This document shows positions 18,129 through 27,673 of a DNA stretch of 64,000 bases, piece by piece; within the stretch, counting starts at the first letter, position 1, and every line of letters begins with the position of its first letter. The translations under genes were made by a program, and so were the position numbers. Source of the DNA: Chryseosolibacter indicum (GTDB lineage: Bacteria > Bacteroidota > Bacteroidia > Cytophagales > Cyclobacteriaceae); the NCBI RefSeq assembly GCF_018598585.1, contig NZ_JAHESD010000007.1, positions 62,001 through 126,000 of the forward strand. Direction: 5' to 3'. The notes under the pieces are model-generated. The model worked only from the letters and a program-made list of their open reading frames with translations. It was not told the origin of the DNA and did no database searches.

Positions 18129-18689
18129 TTAATATTCTTTGATATATGGGTTCTTACTAAATTCTAATTCTAATGCTTTAAGCTTATTCTTGATGGATGC
18201 ATCAACCTGGCGGTCGCCAACGTTAAGAATGAAACCACCAATCATATCTTTGTCCACCTTCTCAATTAATTCAACCTGTGTTTTGCCTGTATAGTTCTTC
18301 ACCATACCTTCAAATTCAGCGCGAAGTTTTGAATCAAGTGGTACTGCGGTAGTAACAAATGCTTTTCGTATTCCTTTATAATCGTTATATGCTTCATGAA
18401 ACTCCTTGGCAATTGCTGGCAATAACGGCTCCCTATTCTTACGCGTAAGAATATCAAATATAGCCATTGTTAAAGCATTCACTTTGCCTTTGAAAAGTCT
18501 CTCGAGAATAGCGCGCTTTCTGTCATGTTTAACAATAGGATTCGCAAGTAGGAGCTTAAACTCCCTATTGCTTTCAACCAGCTTTGTAAACATGAGCATG
18601 TCTGAATGCACCGCCTCCAGCACATTCTGCTCCACGGCAAGTCCAAGGAGAGATTTTACATATCGCGATGCTGCCCTTGAATCTGCCAT
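18129..18689 (-). CDS. atpH: F1F0 ATP synthase delta subunit
   Basis: A 186-residue OSCP/delta subunit joining the peripheral stalk to the top of F1. It starts with SRAASRYVKSLLGLA and ends with the conserved DMIGGFILNVGDRQVDASIK before a short tail. It lies 2 bases after atpF and 12 before atpA. Its length and position are normal. Confidence 0.93.
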   Translation of the reverse strand: MADSRAASRYVKSLLGLAVEQNVLEAVHSDMLMFTKLVESNREFKLLLANPIVKHDRKRAILERLFKGKVNALTMAIFDILTRKNREPLLPAIAKEFHEAYNDYKGIRKAFVTTAVPLDSKLRAEFEGMVKNYTGKTQVELIEKVDKDMIGGFILNVGDRQVDASIKNKLKALELEFSKNPYIKEY

Positions 18690-18691
18690 GA

Positions 18692-19186
18692 CTAATTTGT
18701 CTTAAGATCTTTTATATAATTTTCAACAAGCTCTTTCTGCGCTTTGTCGTCAGCAAGTTTTGTCTTCATCAGTTTTTCAGCAACCTGCAATGAGAACATT
18801 GCAACCTGCACCCTTACTTCTTTTAAAGCAGCTTGCTTCTCAATGTTAATTGCGGCGCGCGCATCCTCGATAATCTTGTCTGCAGATTTTTTAGCTTCAG
18901 TTTGTGCTTCGTCTTTTAAACGGTTTGCAGCTTCCCTAGCCTCTCTTAACATCTTATCTCTTTCTTCACGAGCCTCTTTAAGAAGCTTTTCGTTATCAGA
19001 CTTAAGTTTAGTCATCTCAAGTCTTGCTCTTTCGGCTGTCTCAAGAGCATCAGTAATAGATTGTTCACGTGCTTTTAGAGAACTGATAATTGGCCTCCAG
19101 GCTAGCTTTGCCAGGAGTAAAAAAAGTAATACGAATACAATTAATTGCCAGAGAATTAATCCAGGATCTGGAGTAAGAAGCTGCAT
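18692..19186 (-). CDS. atpF: F1F0 ATP synthase b subunit
   Basis: A 164-residue protein with a single N-terminal membrane segment (PDPGLILWQLIVFVLLFLLL) and a long charged amphipathic helix, the peripheral stalk. The following LAKLAWRPIISSLKAREQSI is the conserved exit from the membrane. Only one b gene is present, so it should form a homodimer. It sits between atpE and atpH. Confidence 0.94.
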   Translation of the reverse strand: MQLLTPDPGLILWQLIVFVLLFLLLAKLAWRPIISSLKAREQSITDALETAERARLEMTKLKSDNEKLLKEAREERDKMLREAREAANRLKDEAQTEAKKSADKIIEDARAAINIEKQAALKEVRVQVAMFSLQVAEKLMKTKLADDKAQKELVENYIKDLKTN

Positions 19187-19288
19187 AAGTTTTTAAAGGT
19201 TTTTACTGAGTTAATACTCAAATTTCTTGTTCAACTTTTAATAAGAAGAAACCTGCCGGCCCATTGCCTAAGCAAGTTTCTTGAATAA

Positions 19289-19549
<261 letters not shown>

Positions 19550-19571
19550 TTAAGTTAAACAAGTTCAAATT

Positions 19572-20606
19572 TTAATGATGGTCGTGTTCGTGTTCAGCGA
19601 TTGCCATTCCTATGTATAACGATGAGAACAAAGTGAATACATAAGCCTGAATTCCAGCTACCATTAACTCAATTAAGTTTATAAATAAAACAATGATTGA
19701 GGAAGCGAAGCCAACCCAGATGCTACTAAAAATGAAGGTGAGACAGAAAAGACTTAACAATACTATATGGCCCGCGGTGATTGCAACGAATAAACGAACC
19801 ATAAGAGAAATAGGACGAGTAAAGATACCAATTACTTCCACTAAAAGAATAATGGGTCTTAATGGAAGAGGAACACCTGGTGTCCAAAGAATATGCGCCC
19901 AGTAATCTTTATTGCCCTTAAAATTTGTAATTAAAAATGTTAAAACAGCAAGTACTCCTGTTACTGCGATGTTTCCGGTCAGGTTACCAGCCCCAGGGAG
20001 TAGCCCTAGAAGGTTACCTATTAAAATGAAAAAGAACAAGGTAAGCATGTAAGGAAGAAACTTTTCATAATGAGGACCGATGTTAGGTCTCACTACTTCG
20101 TCTCTAACAAAAACAATTACAGGCTCAAAAAATGACTGCAGTCCCTTTGGTGCTTTTCCCGGATTCCTCTTGTAAGCATTTCCTACAGAGATAAATATCA
20201 AAGCCATAATTACTGCTGTAATTAGCAGCATTGCGACATTCTTCGTAATTGATAAATCTAAAACAGCCTTTCCCGAGTCAGCAAGGTAAATGTGACTGTG
20301 ATCAAGCTTGTATCCGTCATAATTTATAACATTGTGATACTCATCATAAAAATTCCGAGAAGAGAATATATCTAACCCACGTTCTGAAGAATAAACGATA
20401 ACCGGAAGATAGATTGTTAAATGATTAGTAAAATGCCAAACGTGATCATCGAGTACGTGATGAATGATAAACTCGCTTAAGTTTAGCTCTTCCTTGGATT
20501 CTTCCTGCTCGGATGCTAAAGAACGTATTGAAGTACCGCCTATGAATACACATAGGAGGGCTAAAACCATAAAAAAGCGGCTAATTCTACTTAAAAAGGC
20601 CTTCAT
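19572..20606 (-). CDS. atpB: F1F0 ATP synthase a subunit
   Basis: About 344 residues from ATG 20606. A TTG 13 codons upstream is less likely because ATG 20606 directly begins a signal-like segment (KAFLSRISRFFMVLALLCVF). A long polar N-terminal domain (about 30-110) precedes five or six membrane helices. ISLMVRLFVAITAGHIVL contains the essential arginine that faces the c-ring carboxylate. The extended N terminus is common in Bacteroidota. It forms the ion channel with the c ring. Confidence 0.94.
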   Translation of the reverse strand: MKAFLSRISRFFMVLALLCVFIGGTSIRSLASEQEESKEELNLSEFIIHHVLDDHVWHFTNHLTIYLPVIVYSSERGLDIFSSRNFYDEYHNVINYDGYKLDHSHIYLADSGKAVLDLSITKNVAMLLITAVIMALIFISVGNAYKRNPGKAPKGLQSFFEPVIVFVRDEVVRPNIGPHYEKFLPYMLTLFFFILIGNLLGLLPGAGNLTGNIAVTGVLAVLTFLITNFKGNKDYWAHILWTPGVPLPLRPIILLVEVIGIFTRPISLMVRLFVAITAGHIVLLSLFCLTFIFSSIWVGFASSIIVLFINLIELMVAGIQAYVFTLFSSLYIGMAIAEHEHDHH

Positions 20607-20699
20607 TTGAGGGAAGTTTCTCCGGGTTCTTAAAATCGACCGCAAAGGTATAAATTAAGACCCCAGAATAAAATGTTTTAAAAAAAAATTGAGACCTCT

Positions 20700-21065
20700 T
20701 TAAGATTGATTTTTTCCTGTAACTCTTCGGTGAAGGAAGATGACCTCTACAGCTGTAAACAAAAAATAGCAGATCATGAAAAAGATCACGTTTACATTGG
20801 CTCCTTTCTTGTCCTCAAGAACAACAATAAGTGTGTAAACTCCGAAGGCCAAAATCTTAATCACGGTGGTTAATAAATAGAGCAGAAGGAAATGGCGCAA
20901 TCTTTTATTTAAAAGAAAATAAATACCCCCGGTAGTTACCACCAGTAGAATAACAGTCTCATATAAGAACGAAGGCCTTTCAACAACCTGCCAGCTTATG
21001 GCAAGGTTAGTAAGACCAAGAAGCAAACCTGACAATAAGAAAAGAACCAGGAGAAATCGAATCAA
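20700..21065 (-). CDS. Small membrane protein in AtpI position
   Basis: A 121-residue protein with four hydrophobic segments, ending VEVIFLHRRVTGKNQS. It sits between the AtpZ-like gene (2 bases upstream) and atpB (93 bases downstream). Its position and topology fit an AtpI-like assembly factor or Mg2+ transporter of the ATP synthase operon, but the sequence is too divergent to be sure. It might help c-ring assembly; this is inference from context. Confidence 0.6.
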   Translation of the reverse strand: MIRFLLVLFLLSGLLLGLTNLAISWQVVERPSFLYETVILLVVTTGGIYFLLNKRLRHFLLLYLLTTVIKILAFGVYTLIVVLEDKKGANVNVIFFMICYFLFTAVEVIFLHRRVTGKNQS

Positions 21066-21067
21066 GC

Positions 21068-21301
21068 TTACTGATCGTTTATGGATTTATAAATTTGGTA
21101 TAACATACCACCAAATCCTACAAAACCTAAGATTAGCATAAATACGGGGTATTTATAATTAAGCCACTTATCAATAAAGTGCCCAACCCATCCACATAAG
21201 GCAATGGCCGCCAACAATTGAATGGCTAAGCCACTGTATTTAAGATAACTATTATACTGATTTAGCTTCTTGCGCCGGGATGGATCTTGAGACTGCTCCA
21301 T
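21068..21301 (-). CDS. AtpZ/AtpI-type ATP synthase accessory protein
   Basis: 77 residues from ATG 21301. A basic N terminus (DPSRRKKLNQYNSYLKYSG) is followed by two membrane helices, with LCGWVGHFIDKWLN between them, the AtpZ/AtpI family pattern. Family members are encoded first in atp operons and assist assembly. The gene overlaps the end of the bactofilin gene by 50 bases, so it is tied to that transcript. An upstream in-frame TTG at 21307 would add two residues. Confidence 0.75.
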   Translation of the reverse strand: MEQSQDPSRRKKLNQYNSYLKYSGLAIQLLAAIALCGWVGHFIDKWLNYKYPVFMLILGFVGFGGMLYQIYKSINDQ

Positions 21302-21686
21302 TTTCAACTATTTTAATTTCCTTAACAGTTGCTCCCATTTTACATACACCGTTGAAAATAGCTCCGGGCTCTACAACAAGCTTCCCTGTATAAATATCCC
21401 CATTAATAATGGCCGTAGCCTTCAGGACGAGGAGTTCCGCTATTTCAAGCTTACCCTTTACCTCTCCCTCAATATCGGCATTTTGAGACATAATATTTCC
21501 GGTAACAAGAGAGCCAGGACCTAAGGCGACTTTTGACTTAGATTTTACATTACCTGTTACCTTTCCTTCGATGCGAATGTTACCATAAGTTTCAACGTTT
21601 CCTTCCATGAAGGTTCCTTTGCCGATGGTATTGCTAGAATTGCTGATTTCTTCAGCCACACGTTTTTCTTCTTTAGATGTGAACAT
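21252..21686 (-). CDS. Bactofilin (polymer-forming cytoskeletal protein)
   Basis: A 144-residue protein with the central beta-helix repeats of bactofilins: GKGTFMEGNVETYGNIRIEG, then KVTGNVKSKSKVALGPGSLV and repeats to about residue 120. The tails are short and polar. Bactofilins self-assemble without nucleotide into membrane-linked filaments that place peptidoglycan enzymes. The gene follows an M23 peptidase gene by 11 bases, a pairing seen in several phyla where the two act together on cell shape. It overlaps the first atp gene by 50 bases. Confidence 0.88.
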   Translation of the reverse strand: MFTSKEEKRVAEEISNSSNTIGKGTFMEGNVETYGNIRIEGKVTGNVKSKSKVALGPGSLVTGNIMSQNADIEGEVKGKLEIAELLVLKATAIINGDIYTGKLVVEPGAIFNGVCKMGATVKEIKIVENGAVSRSIPAQEAKSV

Positions 21687-21697
21687 ATGGGGTTAGT

Positions 21698-22570
21698 TTA
21701 AAAAGTGACAAATTCTTCAGGATTCAATGAATTTCCGTTGTACCACAACTCAAAATGAAGATGAGGCCCATTGGTCATTTCTCCGCTATTGCCAACTATT
21801 GAGATTATTTCGCCCGCGTTGACAAATGTACCGACTTTTTTGTAAAGTTCAGCATTATGTTTATAAACGGATATCAAATTGGCGCTGTGTTGAATCATTA
21901 GTACATAGCCGGCATCCTGAGTCCATGATGAGAATATTACCGTCCCATCAGAGATACATTTTACCGGCTCATTGGTCTTTGCGACTACGTCCACACCGAA
22001 ATGGCCCTTTTTTACATCGTATTTGTCAGAGATAAATCCTGAAATAGGGGAAAAGAAGAAAGTTGCTTCAAGAGCGCGGCTCTTCATTCCGGTAAGTGTT
22101 ATTAAGGACAAATTAGATTTCTCAAAATCTTTTCTAAAAGCAGAATCTGCAGGATCGATTTTCAAACTCGCAGGTTTTGCTGAGGCCTGACCCTCTGCAC
22201 TAACCATTTTCATCGAATGGGTGCTAAACGCAGAAGAAGTATCTCCACTCAAAACTTTCTGAAAATTTGCTATAAACTTGTCTTTTTGCTCTACTTCTGA
22301 AGCTAATGAATCCACTTTTAAAGCCAAACCATACAATTGCTGATTTAACACCATTTGCTCGTACTTGGGGTCAAACCACTTCTCCAACACCGTCTGAACA
22401 AGGAATAGGCTGATCACAAACACAAATGAAAAAATGATCACCGAAAACAGGATAATCTTAGAGTATGTGAAAGCCACGCTCGTTCTTTCGGCAAAATTTT
22501 CTTCACTGCGAATAATTAACTGATACCTAGTTGTAAGCCAGCTGGATAAAGTTTTCTTTGGTCTCATCAA
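21698..22570 (-). CDS. M23-family peptidase (LytM-type), membrane-anchored
   Basis: A 290-residue protein with one N-terminal membrane helix (about 33-55), a coiled-coil linker and a C-terminal LytM domain (about 165-288). Zinc ligands are visible in KGHFGVDVV and in GPHLHFELWYNG, so the active site looks complete. It should cleave peptidoglycan cross-links from the periplasmic face of the inner membrane. It heads the transcript that continues into bactofilin and the atp genes. Confidence 0.88.
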   Translation of the reverse strand: MMRPKKTLSSWLTTRYQLIIRSEENFAERTSVAFTYSKIILFSVIIFSFVFVISLFLVQTVLEKWFDPKYEQMVLNQQLYGLALKVDSLASEVEQKDKFIANFQKVLSGDTSSAFSTHSMKMVSAEGQASAKPASLKIDPADSAFRKDFEKSNLSLITLTGMKSRALEATFFFSPISGFISDKYDVKKGHFGVDVVAKTNEPVKCISDGTVIFSSWTQDAGYVLMIQHSANLISVYKHNAELYKKVGTFVNAGEIISIVGNSGEMTNGPHLHFELWYNGNSLNPEEFVTF

Positions 22571-22759
22571 TTTTACTTAGTGATAAATAAAGCGCTTAAC
22601 ATAAAGCTAAAGCTGGTTAGAAATAGTAAAATAAGGTTCTCAAAAAGAAGTGAGCATTAAATAATATTCCCTTTTTTTGTATACAAAATTAGAGATTCTG
22701 CCCGATTAAAATATTGGAAATAAGTTTTTTGCGTTTTGTAAACAATTAACCAGTGATCC

Positions 22760-25360
22760 TTGAAAAATCAGGTTTTTCTTTTCTCAATTACTATCATTCT
22801 TTTTACTGCCGCTTGTTCGTCTCAAAGAAATACATGGACCAGTAAAGCGTTTCACAATACCACTGCACATTACAATGGCTATTTCTATGCTAAAGGGGAA
22901 ATAGAAAAAGTAGAAAAGACCATCCGCAATGCACAAATAGATGACTACAACCGGGTTCTTTGGCTCTTCCCAACATTTGATTCAAGTATGGCGAAAGGGT
23001 ATGACAAGGAAATCCAGGAAGCGATAAAGATGGCCTCCATTGCTATACAACGCCATCCCAACAGTAAATGGGTAGATGACGCCTATATTCTTGTAGGAAA
23101 AGGAAGACATTACAGCCTCGACTGGGGCAATGCTATTCAGGCTTTTAAATACACAAACACCATTAGCAAGGACGTGGACACAAAACACCTTGCAATAATC
23201 AACCTTATCAGGACATACATTGAGCACAAAGAATTTAACAACGCAAAGGCAGCAATTGACTTCTTATTGAAGGAAGATCTTAATAAGTCAAATAAGAAAA
23301 AGCTCTATCTAGAGCGAGCCTACTACTATCAGATTCACGATGATTATGATAACATGGTAAGAAATCTTACACAGGCTAGTCCCATGTTGAAAAAGAGTGA
23401 CAGGAGGGGAAGAATATATTTCATCATAGGTCAAGTGTACCAACGTCTGGGCTTCGAGGCAGAAGCATACAACTTCTACAAGAAATGTATTTCCACCAAT
23501 CCCGAGTACGAAGTTGACTTCTATGCTCGTTTATACATGGCTCAGGTTACAGAGATCTCCAAGACAAAAGATGTAAATGCCGCGAGAAAAACATTTAAAA
23601 AACTATTAAAAGATTCTAAAAACAGGGAGTTCAAAGACAAGATCTATTACGAGATGGGAGTTTTTGAGCTAAAACAGCAAAATGTTAAAGAAGCAATCTC
23701 CGACTTTAATAAGTCCATAAAAGAGGGAAAGAACAAAAGAATTGATGGAGAAGCCTATTTAAGATTAGGAGAAGTCTACTACGATACCCTGAAGAATTAC
23801 GAGCTATCACAGGCTTATTATGATAGCGCCATAAATTCACTTCCTCAGGATTTCGAAAATTACGATGCAATAAAGGCAAGGGCTGATATTTTGAATGAGT
23901 TTGTAGATCACATTAAAACTATAAAATGGCAGGACAGTCTTCTTACACTCTCTACAGTGGACTCTGCTTCTATTAAAGCAAGAATAGACGAAATTGTTGC
24001 TGAAAAAAAGAAAGTAGAAGAAATCGCTGCAAAAAAACGCAAGAAAAATCGTATTGAAATCAGCACGAACGACAACAATAATATATTTGCATCAAATGAA
24101 GAAGGGGAAACGGGCATAACTTCCAGCAATGATTGGTATTTTTCAAGTCCCTCGACCATGTCAATGGGGCAATCGGAATTTACGAGGGTTTGGGGAAATA
24201 TCCCTTTGGAGGATAATTGGAGGAGATCTCTAAAAGAAACGGGACCAGCACAAGCAAATGCTAATGTCAGTAGTGGCGACTCCTTAAGAGTAACAGCCCA
24301 GCAGGGAGGGAACACTCCTGAGAAAAAAGCGATAGACCCTGCCGTTCAGGAGTTCGAAAGACTTAATAAAGAAATACCACGAACAGAAGAGGCTAAAAAG
24401 GAGGCGTTGGCAAAAATAGAAGAGGCTTATTTTAAATTAGGAGAAATCTACCACTTCAAGCTGCTAGAAAATGATAACGCAGTAATAACTTATAAAACGC
24501 TGCTTCAGCGTTTTCCAAATACAGAACATGAGCCTGAAGTCCTCTATACATTGTATTTAATCTTGAAAGGAGCGAATCCTCAACAAGCTGATGCCTATGC
24601 TTCTACTCTTAAAGAGAAGCATCCTAATTCCACATTTGCAAAAATTCTTGTAAATCCAGCCTATCTTCAGGAATCCAGCCAAACTGCGGAGAAACAAAAG
24701 GAATTATATCAATTGGCTTACCACCACTTTGAAGCAGACAGCTTTCACCTGTCAAGTAATGTTCTTCAGGAAGCAATGAATTTAGGAGAGACTAACTTTA
24801 CTCCAACACTTGAGCTGTTAAGAGTTTTAATTATCGGCAAAACAGAAACAATTTATAAGTACCAATTTGAGTTGGACCAATTTATTACTAAGTATTCCGA
24901 GGCCGAAATAGTAAATTATGCTAAAAAGCTTCTGGAAACTTCTAAAAGGTTCCAGGAAAGTGAAGAAAAAAGAAAGGGAATACAATATATAAGATCACTT
25001 GAAGAGCATCATTACTTCGTGGTTGTTCATAAACGCAAGGATAAAGCAGAGGACATTTTCACAAACAGACTCAAATTATTTAATGAGCAGCATTTTTCTG
25101 AAATTAATCTCAAAATCAGCAACCTTATTCTAAACGATGATTATGCAGTAACTTTTGTGTCGGAATTTTCTAATGTAAGTACCGCTATTCGCTACTTTAT
25201 TACATTTAATGAAAACCTTCCAACACTTAACGATCTTGGAAACCAGAAATTCGATAATTTTGTAATTACGAAAGACAACTTTGACATATTTTACAGAACT
25301 AAAGGCTTAGATGAGTACCTCCGCTTCTTCGAAAAAAACTACCCCAAAGAAAACCAATAG
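22760..25360 (+). CDS. sprE: Type IX secretion lipoprotein SprE/PorW (TPR protein)
   Basis: An 866-residue lipoprotein. The signal peptide ends in the lipobox TAAC with Cys19. The mature N terminus (RNTWTSKAFHNTTAHYNGYF) and length match SprE/PorW of the type IX secretion and gliding machinery. Tetratricopeptide-like repeats run through about 80-380 and 545-720, with a low-complexity charged linker between. The start must be the TTG at 22760, because an in-frame TGA lies 6 bases upstream. The 3' end overlaps the penicillin-binding protein gene by 50 bases. The gldKLMN operon is 4 kb downstream on the other strand. Confidence 0.87.
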   Translation: MKNQVFLFSITIILFTAACSSQRNTWTSKAFHNTTAHYNGYFYAKGEIEKVEKTIRNAQIDDYNRVLWLFPTFDSSMAKGYDKEIQEAIKMASIAIQRHPNSKWVDDAYILVGKGRHYSLDWGNAIQAFKYTNTISKDVDTKHLAIINLIRTYIEHKEFNNAKAAIDFLLKEDLNKSNKKKLYLERAYYYQIHDDYDNMVRNLTQASPMLKKSDRRGRIYFIIGQVYQRLGFEAEAYNFYKKCISTNPEYEVDFYARLYMAQVTEISKTKDVNAARKTFKKLLKDSKNREFKDKIYYEMGVFELKQQNVKEAISDFNKSIKEGKNKRIDGEAYLRLGEVYYDTLKNYELSQAYYDSAINSLPQDFENYDAIKARADILNEFVDHIKTIKWQDSLLTLSTVDSASIKARIDEIVAEKKKVEEIAAKKRKKNRIEISTNDNNNIFASNEEGETGITSSNDWYFSSPSTMSMGQSEFTRVWGNIPLEDNWRRSLKETGPAQANANVSSGDSLRVTAQQGGNTPEKKAIDPAVQEFERLNKEIPRTEEAKKEALAKIEEAYFKLGEIYHFKLLENDNAVITYKTLLQRFPNTEHEPEVLYTLYLILKGANPQQADAYASTLKEKHPNSTFAKILVNPAYLQESSQTAEKQKELYQLAYHHFEADSFHLSSNVLQEAMNLGETNFTPTLELLRVLIIGKTETIYKYQFELDQFITKYSEAEIVNYAKKLLETSKRFQESEEKRKGIQYIRSLEEHHYFVVVHKRKDKAEDIFTNRLKLFNEQHFSEINLKISNLILNDDYAVTFVSEFSNVSTAIRYFITFNENLPTLNDLGNQKFDNFVITKDNFDIFYRTKGLDEYLRFFEKNYPKENQ

Positions 25361-27665
25361 CATTTTATCAGTTAAGAAACCATGGTTTGATAAAATCATT
25401 AAAGCTGTTTGGATTCTATTCTTCTGCTTTGTTCTCGGTATTCCGTTATACTTTTTATCGGTTAGCATAAACTTGTTCGGGCTGTTTGGTGAAATGCCGA
25501 GCACTAAAGAAGTAGAAAACCCGGAAAATGACTTATCCTCGGAACTTATTTCTGCAGATGGTGTGTCTTTAGGCCGGTACTTTAGATTTAACAGAAGTCA
25601 GGTTACGTATGACGGCTTATCGACTGATCTTGTAAATACGTTCATGTTATCAGAAGACCATCGTTTCTATGAACATTCGGGAATGGACTTCTGGGCATAT
25701 CCGCGTGTACTGTGGGGGTTATTAACGCTTAATTCTGCTGGCGGTGGAAGTACCATCACGCAGCAGCTTGCAAAAAACCTTTATACAAGAAATCCTGATA
25801 AAGCACTTGATGGAGTTGTAGCTAAGCTTGGTAAATATCCTCGTCGAATTGTTCAGAAAACAAAAGAATGGATTATTTCAGTTGACCTGGAAAAGAATTT
25901 TACCAAAGAAGAAATTATTGCAATGTATTTGAATACTGCAGAGTTTAGCAGCAATTCATATGGTATAAAGGTAGCAGCAGAAACATATTTTAATAAGGGT
26001 CCCGATAGCTTAAACCTTCAGGAATCAGCCCTTCTTATCGGAATGCTTCAAAACCCGACCTTTTACAACCCTGTAAGTAATCCTGAAGGCGCGTTGAACA
26101 AAAGAAATGAAGTCCTTTATAAAGTATATAGACATGGATATAAAATTATTAGCCGTGAGCAATATGATTCTATAAAAGCATTACCCCTCGGGTTGAATTT
26201 TAAAGTTCAAAATCAAAATCAGGGTTTAGCAACTTATTTCAGAACAGTATTAAGAAATGATCTTATGTCGTGGTGTAAAGAGCACGGATATGATCTTTGG
26301 GAATCGGGTTTGAAAATATATACGACAATTGATAGCCGCATGCAGCGCTTTGCAGAAGAGGCAATGGCGGAGCACATGCGCGTATTACAAAAAGAATTTG
26401 ACCGTCAATGGAGGTTACGTAATCGAAATCCATGGACAGATGAAAATGGAAACGAGATCAAGAATTTCCTTGAGCAACGGATTAAGCGCACAGAAGCATA
26501 CGCAAATCTTGTTGAAAGATATGGAGCTGAAGCTTCTTTCGATTCAATCAAAATACTCCTGAATCAAAAGAAGCCGATGCGTGTCTTTACCTGGAGAGGT
26601 GAAAGAGACACTTTGTTTAGCTCTATCGATTCGTTAAATTACTATAAACGCTTTTTACAATCTGGCCTGATGTCAATGAATCCTGAAACAGGAGCAATAA
26701 AGGCCTGGGTTGGTGGTATCAACCACAAGTATTTTAAATATGATCACGTTAAACAAGGTTCGCGACAACCGGGCTCTACCTTTAAACCTTTTGTTTATGG
26801 AAAGGCAATAGAAGATGGCTATTCCCCATGTCATGAACTGTTGGACATCTCACCGACAATAAAAATTCCTGGTGGGACATGGAGCCCTAGTAATGCCGAA
26901 GGCGACAAAGGATTGGGAGATAAGCTTACGCTACGACAGGCACTCGCGCGATCAAAAAATACTATATCAGCTCAATTGATTGATCGTGTTAGACCGCAAA
27001 ATGTTGTAGAGTTTGCACATCGCTTAGGCATTAAAAGTGAATTGCATCCGAATCCTTCTTTGTGTTTAGGTGTTGATAATGTAACACTTTACGAATTGGT
27101 ATCTGCATATTGTGGCTTTGTTAACCTTGGTATCCACGTCGAACCTTATTATATAACCCGTATAGAAGATAAAAACGGAAACGTTATTGAATCTTTTGTT
27201 CCGAAAACCAGGCAGGCAATGGATGAGAAAACAGCATATAAAATGGTTTATATGTTAGAGGGCGGTGTACAAGAAAGCGGTGGCACTTCAGTCGGCTTGA
27301 AATACGAACTCAAGAAAGATAATGAGATAGGTGGTAAGACCGGAACTACAGATAATGCATCTGACGGTTGGTATATGGGTATTACGCATAACCTCGTTAC
27401 AGGTGTATGGGTAGGTGGTGATGAACCAAGTATACGTTTCCCATCGTGGAGCTTCGGTGCTGGTTCGAAGACAGCTCGTCCTATCTGGGAGAAATATATG
27501 CTGAAGGTCTATGCAAATCCTGAAGTAGGATTTGCAAAAGGATATTTTAAGAGGCCTGTGTCTGGGCTTGACGTCACTTTAGATTGTAACAAATATCAAT
27601 CGATAGACTCAACAGAAGTTTCTCCTGATGAAAAAGAAATAACATTGGATGACCTTAATAACTGA
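25311..27665 (+). CDS. Class A penicillin-binding protein (bifunctional, PBP1A-like)
   Basis: A 784-residue peptidoglycan synthase. One membrane helix lies at about 31-56. The glycosyltransferase domain (about 75-255) has EDHRFYEHSGMD and GGSTITQQLAKNLY. The transpeptidase domain has SRQPGSTFKPFVYGK (SxxK serine), ARSKNTISAQ (SxN) and IGGKTGTTDNASDGWYMG (KTG). All catalytic motifs are intact. The ATG lies inside the 3' end of sprE (50-base overlap), suggesting coupled translation. uvrC follows 8 bases later. Confidence 0.94.
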   Translation: MSTSASSKKTTPKKTNSILSVKKPWFDKIIKAVWILFFCFVLGIPLYFLSVSINLFGLFGEMPSTKEVENPENDLSSELISADGVSLGRYFRFNRSQVTYDGLSTDLVNTFMLSEDHRFYEHSGMDFWAYPRVLWGLLTLNSAGGGSTITQQLAKNLYTRNPDKALDGVVAKLGKYPRRIVQKTKEWIISVDLEKNFTKEEIIAMYLNTAEFSSNSYGIKVAAETYFNKGPDSLNLQESALLIGMLQNPTFYNPVSNPEGALNKRNEVLYKVYRHGYKIISREQYDSIKALPLGLNFKVQNQNQGLATYFRTVLRNDLMSWCKEHGYDLWESGLKIYTTIDSRMQRFAEEAMAEHMRVLQKEFDRQWRLRNRNPWTDENGNEIKNFLEQRIKRTEAYANLVERYGAEASFDSIKILLNQKKPMRVFTWRGERDTLFSSIDSLNYYKRFLQSGLMSMNPETGAIKAWVGGINHKYFKYDHVKQGSRQPGSTFKPFVYGKAIEDGYSPCHELLDISPTIKIPGGTWSPSNAEGDKGLGDKLTLRQALARSKNTISAQLIDRVRPQNVVEFAHRLGIKSELHPNPSLCLGVDNVTLYELVSAYCGFVNLGIHVEPYYITRIEDKNGNVIESFVPKTRQAMDEKTAYKMVYMLEGGVQESGGTSVGLKYELKKDNEIGGKTGTTDNASDGWYMGITHNLVTGVWVGGDEPSIRFPSWSFGAGSKTARPIWEKYMLKVYANPEVGFAKGYFKRPVSGLDVTLDCNKYQSIDSTEVSPDEKEITLDDLNN

Positions 27666-27673
27666 TATATGGT

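Noticed and set aside
18744-19196. 150-codon frame opposite atpF
   Set aside because: Runs antisense to a clear ATP synthase b subunit; the Ser/Ala-rich sequence is the mirror of the coiled coil.
23908-24315. 135-codon frame opposite sprE
   Set aside because: Antisense to the charged linker of SprE; no independent support.
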